Below are positions 7,057 through 18,100 of a stretch of 64,000 nucleotides of DNA, piece by piece. Source of the stretch: Tenacibaculum caenipelagi (GTDB taxonomy: Bacteria > Bacteroidota > Bacteroidia > Flavobacteriales > Flavobacteriaceae); NCBI RefSeq assembly GCF_004363005.1, contig NZ_SNYH01000001.1, forward strand, positions 310,001-374,000, given 5' to 3'. A model generated the notes under the pieces. That model made no database searches and had not been told where the DNA came from. It worked only from the letters and a program-made list of their open reading frames with translations. The translations under genes were made by a program, and so were the position numbers. How positions within the stretch are numbered: position 1 is the first letter of the stretch; every line of letters begins with the position of its first letter.

Positions 7057-8222
7057 AGCAGATTGCTTCGTCCTACCCTCCTCGCAATGACGAAAACTAA
7101 CAAAAACAACGTCATTACGAACAAAACGCAATGGAGTGATATAATCTTAAAAATAAAATAACTGTCATTTCGAGTGATAACGAGAAATCTCATAAATCAG
7201 AGTAACTTATACAATCTTAAGATTTCTCCCGCTGGTCGAAATGACGATAATCAAGAAAAGATTGCTTCGTCATACCTCCTCGCAAAGACGGAAATCAACA
7301 AACAGCAACGTCATTACGAACAGAACGCAGTGAAGTGACGTAATCTCAAAAATAAAATAACTGTCATTTCGAGTGATAACGAGAAATCTCATAAATCAGA
7401 GTAACTTATACTATCTTAAGATTTAGCTCCACTGAATCTTAAGATTTCTCAGTCGCATACTCCTTCGAAATGACGAAAATCAACAAACAACAACGTCATT
7501 ACGAACGAAACGCAGTGAAGTGACGTAATCTCATGAATCTAAAACGGTCATTTCGATTGATAACGAGAAATCTCATGAATCAGAGTAACTTATACTATCT
7601 TAAGATTTCTTCCGCTGGTCGAAATGACGATAATCAAGAAAAGATTGCTTCGTCCTACCCTCCTCGCAATGACGAAAATCAACAAACAACAACGTCATTA
7701 CGAACGAAACGAAGTGGAGTAACATAATCTCATGAATCTAAAACGGTCATTTCGAGTGATAACGAGAAATCTCATGAATCAGAGTAACTTATACTATCTT
7801 AAGATTTCTCCTACTGGTCGAAATGACGATAATCAAGAAAAGATTGCTTCGTCCTACCCTCCTCGCAATGACGAAAATCAACAAACAACAACGTCATTAC
7901 GAACGAAACGCAGTGAAGTGACGTAATCTCATGAACCTTAGTTACTCATAACATTAAGATTTCTCAGTCGCTCATAAAATCACTTCTTCGAAATGACGGT
8001 CACCAAGAAAAAAGATTGCTTTGTCCTACCCTCCTCGCAATGACGGAAATCAACAATCAACAACGTCATTACGAACAGAACGTAGTGAAGTGACGTAATC
8101 TTGTGAATCTTAGTTACTCATAACATTAAGATTTCTCAGTCGCTCATAAAATCGCTTCTTCGAAATGACAGTAATCGAGAAAAAGATTGCTTCGTCCTTC
8201 ACTCCTCGCAATGACGGTAGTT
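7057..8222. repeat. Tandem array of ~199-bp units built from inverted-repeat modules
   Basis: The landmark GTCATTACGAAC recurs at 7111, 7310, 7495, 7694, 7893 and 8065, with spacings of 199, 185, 199, 199 and 172. Each unit carries two inverted-repeat families. One is GTCATTTCGA...GAGAAATCT with its complement AGATTTCTC...TCGAAATGAC. The other is GTCATTACGAAC...TAATCT with its partner AGATTGCTTCGTCCTACC...CGCAATGACG. Copies are near-identical, which implies recent amplification. Similar REP-like intergenic repeats occur in many Bacteroidetes from general knowledge. There are no unique spacers, so it is not CRISPR. Two open frames inside it (7533-7727, 7732-7926) are the same repeat read through. 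Confidence 0.9.
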
Positions 8223-8362
8223 AGGAAGCAATTTATTTCAATCGTTAACACTCCTTAACAATGACATACTAAACCTACGGAAATCCACATTTATTTCTTC
8301 ATATATCACCTTTTTAATCAACTTATTATCAGATAATTTTGCTGATATATAAAATATGAATT

Positions 8363-8638
8363 ATGGAAGAGATTGTTTTTAAAACCTTATTATCAGACAC
8401 TAAGTTTAGCAGAATAGAAAACTTTATTCAAGACGTTATTAGTAGTAATAAAAATAATGGAGCTACCTATGAAACAGTAAGGGAATCCCTTATAAAACTG
8501 ATTTTATATCGATTTATCAAAATAGATACTAACGCTTCTAACGATTGTATTTTAAAAGAACCTAATTTTTACCAAGCTCGTGAATTAGGAAGTGTGAGTT
8601 CTTGGTTAGAAAAGCGACGCGCTTATAGATCTTCTTAA
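8363..8638 (+). CDS. Hypothetical protein, 91 aa
   Basis: I do not recognise this protein. It has no signal peptide, TM segment or Cys motif except one Cys near residue 63. The first two thirds look helical (SRIENFIQDVISSNKNNG, then VRESLIKLILYRFIKID) and the C-terminus is basic (WLEKRRAYRSS). It stands alone between the repeat array and a terminator at 8723, inside the peptide region. Codon use looks like that of its neighbours, so it may be real. It could be an immunity or accessory protein for the peptides on either side, but position is the only evidence. Confidence 0.5.
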   Translation: MEEIVFKTLLSDTKFSRIENFIQDVISSNKNNGATYETVRESLIKLILYRFIKIDTNASNDCILKEPNFYQARELGSVSSWLEKRRAYRSS

Positions 8639-8722
8639 TACAATTACACAATAGTCCCCCACTTTTAGGAGGGTTTAATGCTTTCTTATTTGATTGTAAA
8701 CAAAACCTTTGTTAGATTTTAG

Positions 8723-8750
8723 AAAGCGAACTTCGGTTCGCTTTTATTTA
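8723..8750 (+). terminator. Terminator with UUCG loop after the 91-aa gene
   Basis: AAAGCGAAC-TTCG-GTTCGCTTTT: a stable C(UUCG)G-capped stem and a T-rich tail. The core stem is the same as in the terminator at 6832. Confidence 0.8.
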
Positions 8751-8849
8751 CAGTACAACATCTTTTTAGGTAAATATAAACTCTTAACATAGCGAGAAGT
8801 TTTTAACAATAAAACAGGCTATCTTAATAAATTTAAGGGAAACCCTTAC

Positions 8850-8870
8850 TTATTTTATGGTTTTTCAAAA
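8850..8870 (+). promoter_or_regulatory. Conserved upstream element of peptide gene (copy 2)
   Basis: TTTTATGGTTTTTC, about 66 bases before the ATG at 8922. It shares the TATGGTTTT core with the elements before the other two double-glycine peptide genes. Confidence 0.4.
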
Positions 8871-8921
8871 GCTTAAACCATATCTAGATTCTATTTTTAA
8901 GAAATTAAAAAACAACCTATT

Positions 8922-9098
8922 ATGTTAAAAAAAATCTCAAATTTAGGATCAATACTAACTAAAGAAAGCCAAAAACTTGTGCAAGGTGGAGCTATACAAT
9001 ATTGCTCTATATGTTTAAACCTTTGTAGAGCACAGAACTTTCCAACTAAAGAAGAGTTTAGCGCTTGTTATAATGATTGCAAACAAGAATTTTGTTAA
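8922..9098 (+). CDS. Double-glycine leader peptide precursor, six Cys (peptide 2)
   Basis: A 58-aa precursor. The leader starts MLKKISNLGSILTKESQ and ends in GG at residues 22-23. The 35-aa core has six Cys (C28, C31, C35, C49, C53, C58) in a C-x2-C-x3-C...C-x3-C-x4-C arrangement, suited to disulfides or thioether crosslinks. The start is fixed by alignment to the two sister leaders. A strong terminator follows the stop by five bases. No maturation or export gene is adjacent, so these would have to be encoded elsewhere. The role is not known. Confidence 0.75.
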   Translation: MLKKISNLGSILTKESQKLVQGGAIQYCSICLNLCRAQNFPTKEEFSACYNDCKQEFC

Positions 9099-9103
9099 AC
9101 TTC

Positions 9104-9133
9104 AAAAGCGGACTAAGTCCGCTTTTCTTTTTT
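9104..9133 (+). terminator. Terminator of peptide 2 gene
   Basis: AAAAGCGGACTAAGTCCGCTTTT stem-loop followed by C and a T-run. It may also help insulate the convergent giant gene ending at 9159. Confidence 0.85.
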
Positions 9134-9158
9134 ATCATATTCCTCTAAAATACCGTTC

Positions 9159-12100
9159 TTATAGATTCTTTATGTATTTATATGGTAATACCAACTTTGA
9201 TAATTGTATTAGTGGCAACTGAGTTTCGGTTACCGCTGAGAATACAGATAAATCAAATGAAAAATAGGCATCTGTTGTCATAGGCTTATTCTCTTCGTAC
9301 CATTTTTCTAACGCTTCTGCTAGTTGACATACAAAAGGCGTACTAGTTGTAATTTCTCGAGAACATCCACCTTCTGGTATTGTATAATCTTCAGGAATCA
9401 TAAAAGAAAAAGGAGTATATAACAATATCGGTAATTGAATTGATGGTAAATCACTTTTCGTTTTATCTTGTAAATAGTAATTCCATGCTCCAGTTATTTT
9501 AATTGTTTGCTCTTGCAACTCATCATAAGTAAAAAATGTTTTAAAGAACGTTGCCAAGTGCTCTGATAAGGATACTGTGCTTCCGTTTTCATCTATTATT
9601 TTAGCGATATTAATTTCTGTATTATTACTCAATAGTGGTATTAATTTATTCGAAAATTTTACCAAAGGAGTTCTGTAAATAAACTTAGTATTTGTAGGAT
9701 TATCTTCTACCAATCCTTCGTTTCTAATGACAGCAATTCCTGCCCAAGTATTTTGAAATTGTAATATATTTAATCCATTTACCTCAACCGTTCTATTTGG
9801 AATTTCAAAAGAACAAGGATATCCTAAATATTCCTTCGGATTGGCTTCAGGATCTTTTACATACCAATATGAATTTTCAATAGGTGTACCAGATTCATCC
9901 GTCGCTTGTACTCTTGTGTAATCTTTTATATTAATTACGGGAATATCTGGAATCTCAGCCTGTTGAACAGCTAATTCATCTATAAATAATTTCTTATCTA
10001 TTTCAGACATATCTTGAGGAGGAACTATAGTTACCACCAAACGCTTACACTCTTCATTGCCTTGACAGTCGCAAGTAGTCGTAAAATATGGATCTTCTTT
10101 TTGCTGTATGATAAAATCGTAGGCACTTATAGTTTCTTGAGACGATTGTAAGAGCATTGTATTTTTATTGTGCTCTGTCCAAGCCAAAGCCAAGTTATGG
10201 GTTAATTGCACCATTGTTTGCATGGCATAAAATGCATTATTAAGATTTGGATCAGTCTCATCAGATGCAGGTGAGATAAGTGTTAAATATTTGGTCATAT
10301 CATTTAGCACTGGCGTCCATACACTTACCATTTGAGCCATATCGTTAAATAGATCTCGAGAACTACTATAACGTGAAGCTTTATTGTTTTGACTATCAAA
10401 AGTATTAAATCTAATATCAGAATAAATCTGATCTTGTGCAGCCTGATCTTCAGAGTAAGTGTACATAAAATTCCATTCAGAAGCTTTTTCAAGTTTCTCT
10501 TTGGTTGTATCACCTGTTACCGATACCGCTGTACCTTCTTGTGTAGTTAAGGTTGGTGGTTTAGGATAGTTACGAAGTACAATAGGAATATCTACAGTAC
10601 CCAGAGATTGCTGTAACGGAGAATTGTCAAAATCAGGTTCAGCGGTCTCTGCTAAATTAATAGGAACTATAAATGTTAACCATTTTGACGCTTGATATCC
10701 TTTTACATCAGGAACATCAGTAATATCAAATTCAATATGAGTAATTTGATAATCCATATCAAGAGAAACAGTAGTAAATTCTTTACTATTTTTAGTTGAG
10801 AAGATAAAAGACATATCTGATGTTTCTTCTCCTCCTTCATAATCCAACTGTATTTTAGCATTCGAAATCGAATACAGTTTGCTCTCTCCTTCTGGGTTGT
10901 TAACAATACTCGGAGTACCATACAAACGAGGAGCAATCTGATCTTTACCTTCTCTTGCTATTCCAGATTGAGCAGTCACTTGCATCTGTACCACAGCATT
11001 AATAGAATAGGTGTTTCCTAATTGCATGAGTAATTGTTGTTTAAACTTTTCCTGAGCACTTAAAACTTCTGTCTCACTTACCTCAGGTGCTGTAAGAATT
11101 GGGACTACCTTGGTTGAAATGGCTTCTGCCAGTAATGATTTAGCATTAGTAATAGCCTCAAGGTAAGATGTAGCATCAATTTCTTGTTCTTGTAAAAATG
11201 CTTTTTCTTCTTCAGACTTTAATTGGTCTACCAAAAATCCTGGTACTGCATATTCTGAACTTAAGAAAAGATCTATTGCATCTAAGCATTGTTTTCCCCA
11301 AATATCCATATCAATACCTGTAAAATTCTTTACAGAACCTTTCTCACAATCTAGCCCTTTACCTGTAACGTAAGAACATATCGGTACATCTTTTTTAGAT
11401 GTTAAACTAGTAGAAATTGGTAACGGTGCATAAAAAGACGCATTTAATAGGCTATAAGTATAAATCTGTATCTGATATGTGGTAAACTCTTCATTGGTTA
11501 AAACCCCTTGTAATGCTTCATCAAAACTGGTTTTACTCAAATATATAGTTCCGATTAACGGTGTAAGTTTATCCGTTACAGAAACAGGAACTCCTACTGC
11601 TGTTAATTTAGAAATAGAATCGCTTGTAAGTTCATAAGACCCTGAAGGTTCAACACTCCAGTAAATACCATTACCCGGCTTTAATCCCATTCTTACAATA
11701 TAAATAGATTCATCTTTTTGACTTCCAACCAACTCTTCATTTATACCTGTAGCAATTTTAAGTATATATTCATTTTCTTGATAGAACGTTTTTTCAAAAT
11801 TGATAGCAAATTCAGTTAATGAATAATTTTGAGTTTTCTCACCAGCACTATTTTCTTGCCCAATAGTTGGAACATAAGTATTAGGCTGAACAAAAGTACT
11901 TGTTGAAGTAACCGATGGACTATCTTTAAAGTCGTTATTAACAAAAGATAAATCTCGTTCCATATGCAGCACAACTGTTAGTTCAAAAATAGAAGCTGTT
12001 TCCAAGTTTTCTATTGCTACTGGTTGTTTTATTGAACTCATTGTTGGAGCTGTAGGTACCGTTTGACAGTAAGCAATAGTATATAAATAAGAGTAAATTT

Positions 12101-15100
12101 CTTTTACAAAATCATTAATTGGCTCTAAATCTACATCAGTTTCAATCTCTGGAAGTAACGAAGTACTTAATGTAAGTGCAACCGTGTTTTGACCTTCTTT
12201 ATAAGGGTTGTATTGATTTATTTGATAATAAATATTAGTATATACAGCTAAGTCGTGTAATGCATTTTTTTGGTACTCTGGAGCATCTGGATCATTAGGA
12301 TCTGATACGCAAGGTTTACCATCTGTATTTTGATATCGTGTAATATCAAAAGAGAAATTTAATAACAGCTCTCGGTCTGTATCATTTTCTAAGGTTACAT
12401 CATAAGTGATAAACAAACTTGGCCATTGCGAGAACCCTTTTAATTCATCAAGATACCCTACTTGAACTGGTGGATTGTTAAGAGGCGATTTTGTATTTAG
12501 TTCTGGGTCGCTAAATGGTGTTACTGTCTCATTACCATAATAATCAACCCAATCAAAATGTATTTGTAATGTGTTTCCGATACCTCTATATGGGTTATCT
12601 TCTTTTTGAGGAAATCCTGCAGGATAAGAATTATTAGGATTGTCTACCGCATATTCTGCAATAGGAATTACTTGATTATAATTCCAAGGCGAATCACTGT
12701 TCTCTTCGTTTTGATCATCAGTACTCTCCGGACCAGAAGGTAAACCTACAATACTTTTGTTAAAATACCTATTGGCTACTATTTGATAGTTTAACAGATT
12801 GTATAAATTATTCAAATAGATTTCGGCATAACCAGAATCATTTGGGTTATCTGGCGGAGTTCCAGGATCTGTTCGAGTTAACTCAAACCCTGCTGTACCT
12901 TGCTGTATTGATGATACTTTATGAACTACCTGATCAACTATAGCAAATGTTGTATTGACATCAAAAACAGCTGCATCTTTAATTATAAAAGATAATGTAT
13001 CAACATCAATAAAGTAGTAATTGGCTATACTTTGCATCGTATTACCTGGAGTACCTTCTCCTGTCGTTATCTGATAAGTAACTGTAGGTATTTCTACCAA
13101 TTGCCACACAGGTAAACTATCCCAATTGTCAATATTTGGATTAAGGTTCTTAACATCATCTGGATTCACATTAAAATATTCTGCAATGGCAGTTAAATTA
13201 TTAGACGGTGTATCAGTTGAAAGACCAACCTCATATTGCAATCCGTTCAAAACAATTGGCTTTGCTGATGTATTAAGTTTTACATCCGTTTCATTAAGGT
13301 TAGCGAGCTCACTAATTAATATATTATATTGAAATGAAATGCTTTGTAACGTTTCATTTGCTGAAGTCGTTGTATAGCTTAAATCTTTTTGAGCTTTAGA
13401 CTCTGCATAAACAATAGAAGATGACGTATCGATTTTATCTCCCGTTACAGCACAATTCATAAAATCTTTAAGAATATTATTGTATGAATTACTATAAGTA
13501 ACCAGTAATGAAATTGTCCCATTTCCTGAACTGTCAAAAATAGTATCAGGGAAACCAGTATTTCCTTCAATTTCGTTGTATAATAAATAATATCCTCCAG
13601 ACCTCGTAATACTACACTCCCATAATAATTTTACAAAATCGTATAATGTGTTTAAAACTCCGTTAGGTTTTATAGCTTCCGCTTCTTTCCCTAAATAAAA
13701 GGCAGTAGGTTGTGCAGGGTTTGTTTCTGTTGATAAATTAGATTGAACAATAAATGTTTTCATATTTAGGTTTCCAACAGAAAGTAATCCATCACTTCCT
13801 TCATACAACCACTGTATATCTTCTATTACTCCTTGATTATTATTAGAAGAATTTGAATCTAAAACTCTTAATAATCTCTCCAAAATTTGTGTACCAGATT
13901 CATTCGCCCCAATTAATTCGTACGTAAATGCACTTGTTCCTGGAGCAGTATCATCTGCCTGTTTTTTAATATCTATTTCTAAGAGCGTAGACCAACCATA
14001 ATAATCAGAATTTTTATAATCCATAACTCCTTTTGCGGCATTATACGTTCCTATTTGAATATCCATTGCAGATCCAGCCTTTTTAGGTAACGCTATTTGC
14101 TGTAAAAGACTTGATGGGAAATTCCAAATTAAAGGAGAAATTTCTGTTTGATTTCCTAAACTACCATAAGGAAGATTTACTACTCCTGAGGTACTCCATT
14201 GCGTAACGGTTTGAAAAGTATATTGAACTGGAGCTAAATTATAAGGTGTCATAGCTGCCAGTTTTAAAATATCTGGTTCTATTCCTGTTGTCTGAGCATA
14301 ATTAATCACTGTAGAAATTTGTGATATATCTTCTGCTGTTAATTTTATTGGTAATACGGCTTTTTTAGGATCTCCTGAAGGAACCTCTCCATTGAATTGT
14401 AACCAATCTAATGTAGTGTTGATTAAATTGATAGTAAACCCTTCTTTTACATCGTTCGGAATTTTAAATTGCTGTCCTGTCAATCTATACAAAGCACAAT
14501 CATCACCCGTACAAGAAGAATTTGAATTAAGTGTTAATCCAGGTAAAGTAGTTGGTAATCTCATTCCATGAAGTTGGTATCGAGACACCATACCTGATAA
14601 CTGTGTATATGATTGATTTGCTTTAAAATAATCTAATATACTTTGTACATCTAAACATCTTAATTCAGGAATGTTTGCTGTACTGTAATTATCTGAATCA
14701 TAGAATAAATTATTTAACTGTTGATTATTATAATTGGTTCCTAAAGTTTCAGAAGTTGTACTATATTTTTGAGCTATTTTACCTAAGGTTTCTGCATCTT
14801 CAGGACTACTAAAAGTAATAGTTGTATGAATAAAAGGCTGAATTAACAATACCCCCAAAGGTTGCACCTGTAATGATTGAACTTCGATATCATTAGCAAG
14901 ATCATTTACTGTTACTGTATTGTCAGGAGTACTTAGTTTTTTTGCAATCCCTGTAAGAGTATCTCCTGGTACAATTTCATAAGTAATGCCATCATAAACA
15001 AATGAATTACCCGCTATAAATAACTCTGGAACAGATTGATTTTGTAATAATAAATCAGAAACAGAAATGTTATTATAAACAGTACTAGCTATGTAAGTAA

Positions 15101-18100
15101 AGGTTTCTTCGCTTTTTGCTGTATAATTTGCTGCAGCTATAATTAAGCATGCTTCAGTAGTTAAAAGTGTATTTTTCTGAAAACTTGAATCATTCGCTAA
15201 ATCGACAACTGTAGTCTGTAGCCCAGTAGCTACCTCATTAATAGTATCTGTAGCTTTTACTGTATAGGTTTTAGAGTTATACGTAATTTCTTGAACCTGT
15301 AATAACCCTGGAATAGCTGCATTTTGTGTAATAAATAATGCTGTTTCTAATGCATATTTAGCACCAATAGAAACAAAATTGTCTCCATCGAGAATAGTAT
15401 ACATTACTCCTGTAATTTGGATACCAATTTCCCCATTTAAAGGATGAGATTGGTTTGCCTTAGAAAGGTCACTTACCTCAACAGCATTGGTTGTTCCATC
15501 AGAAGTACTTATACTATTAGCCCAGTTTGCCATGGCACTTAAACTATTACCTTTAGATAATGAGTATGTATAATTTTTTAATGCATCTTCTGCATATCCT
15601 ATAAGTTGTTTTCCTATAAGTACAAAATAGTCTTCAAAGACAAATGTTGATAAAGAATGTTCAACTGATGCACTTTTTTTCAGAGCAGTATTATTGCTTT
15701 CTTCAGATACTTTTACCGCTAGTTCATTAAACCACTTTTTAACTTCAGAAAGATACTCATCTGTTGCCATATTATAAGTACTGAAATTAACATCAACTCC
15801 TGCATCTGGAACTGATAATTCCAAATCGAAGAGCATTGGAAATACAGCTGCTGTTTCTGGTTTTGAGCTTTCGGTCACATTTTGAATATTAACAGCCTCA
15901 AAAGTATCTTCAAGGAATGATAATAATTTATCTATAGGAATAGGCAATGGTGTTTCTTCATTTGACAGTAAAGCAAGTAACATCTGTAAATCAGCTTCTG
16001 ATACTGCTAATCCATCTGCCGTAACTCTTGTACTTTCTGTACCAGTTTCGTCAGCATAATTTTGTATTAACCACCTAAAAAAATCTTGACTTAAATACTC
16101 AAACGACGAAATAACTCCACTTTCAGAATTTTCAGCATCAGGAGCATCAATCCAAAGTGTGGTAACATACTGAGCTACCTGATCTTTTAATTCTCCATTC
16201 TCAGCTCCAGCTACAGTTAAATGTGGAATTAGATAAATATTAAGTGTAGGTGATTTCTCTTCTGTACTTGCTACTACTAATTTAGAATTATAATGCATTG
16301 TTTTGGTAGGAAGTACTACTAATCGACTTGTTTTTGCAGTATATACCAAAGATTCACCATCCATAGAATCTAAAAGTTGCCTGTTCCAAGGTGCCATGCT
16401 TGTTTGATCTGTACCAATGGTAAGATCGGTTCGTATTTCCGCTTTGAAACTAAAGTTAATTTTAATTGAAAATAATCCTAGATTTATTTTTGCAGAGACT
16501 TGTACATCTACTGACGCTACAATTGCCAAAGGCATTTTGTTATAGGCTTCTAAGGTTGCTTGCGCATATACTTTTACGGTAATATTTACAGAAGCCGAAA
16601 TAATTCCAAAATCTAGAGAACCATAAAGCTTACCTATTAACCCCAAAGTCCCTTGTAACCAATAATAATAAGAGGTTTCTACTTCGGTCTTATTGTTTTC
16701 TTGAAGTACTCCTTGATATGGATGATAAGTGGCAATTACTCCTTCAAGAATACCAAAAATTGTAACACTAAATCCGGCACTTAATACACCATAATTAATA
16801 CTGTAACCAACTCCTACCTGTAAACCAATTCCAAAAACAATTACTGGATTAAAATCACCATAATTAGTTTGTGGTACCTTTTTAGTAGTAACGCTACTTA
16901 ATTTTCCAAAATAAAAACCTCCTGACCCCATCGCTGGAATACCTGGCGGTACAATGGCTTGTATAGTGAAGGATCTAGAAAAATCAAGTTTATACGGAAA
17001 TCCTATATCTACCATAAAATCACCATTGGTATAAATGGCTAAGGCAATAGAAGGAAGTGTAATATTAACCGCTCCGAACTGCAAATATCTCAAGGCGTTT
17101 GGTAGTGTAAGCGCTATTTGATATACTCCTACTCCGTCTGAGATTTTTTTATACATAATCTCAAAATCTAAGCCAGCAAAAATTTTGGCTTTGTCACCTG
17201 CCATTGCAATTCGTAAACCGTATAAATTAGGGTCGTTGAATACAGCTTGCATTTCTAATGTCCATACTGGTTTTTCTTTGGTACCAACGTTAAGGATTCC
17301 AAAATCGGTACCTATTAACCAATTTGAATTTTCGTTAAAAGAAAGTAAGGAATTTCCTGAGCCCGGACCAATAGGCACTTTACCTTTTTCTGGAGTATCA
17401 AATGCTTTCTCCATAGCGTCAGTCACTTCTTTTATTGATTGGTATTGAGAGGCATTATTTAACTCAACATGTTGCCCCATGGCTAATAAACGTAGCTCAA
17501 AGTATTGAGTTCCTTGTCCTGGAACTTCTGGCATGTTTCTTACATCTTGTCCTTTTTCTTTATTAAAAACACTACTGTCGTTAACAGAAGGTACTACCGA
17601 ACTACCATCGAATGCAATCTGAACACCTTGTGCATTTTTGGTAAGTTTGATTCCATTAATTGTAATAAATATTAAATCAATACTTTTAGGTAATTTATAA
17701 TCTACTACAACCTCTTTAGTATCTAAATTATAAGTAACCTTAAATCCGTCTAAACTTATTTTATTGAGGATATCCCATGGAGCATCTAATTCAAAATTAG
17801 GATCGAACAACATCTTCATAAATGAGGTAAGTAATGACCCTACACTCCAGTTTTTAATCTCAAAAATGATAGTTCTGCTTTCTCCCGCAACATTATATTT
17901 AGCTACAAATCCTTCCCATTCAATCATTAATAATTGATCATCACCATCAAAATTATAACCAATCTTAACTTCTGCATTAAAGTATTCAAGTAAAATACTT
18001 CCCATTACACCGCCTGAATATTGCTTTCCTTCTGCTTTTGTGGCATCATATTTTAAAGCTAAAGCTGCTGTAATATCTATTCGCTGATTAATTATAGGAA

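Noticed and set aside
7533..7926. Two nearly identical 64-aa open frames (7533-7727 and 7732-7926)
   Set aside because: They are the same tandem repeat read through; the peptide changes only where repeat units differ, and no start context or family supports coding.
7057..8222. Possible CRISPR array
   Set aside because: The unit is ~199 bp with almost no unique sequence between copies, and no cas gene is in the window.
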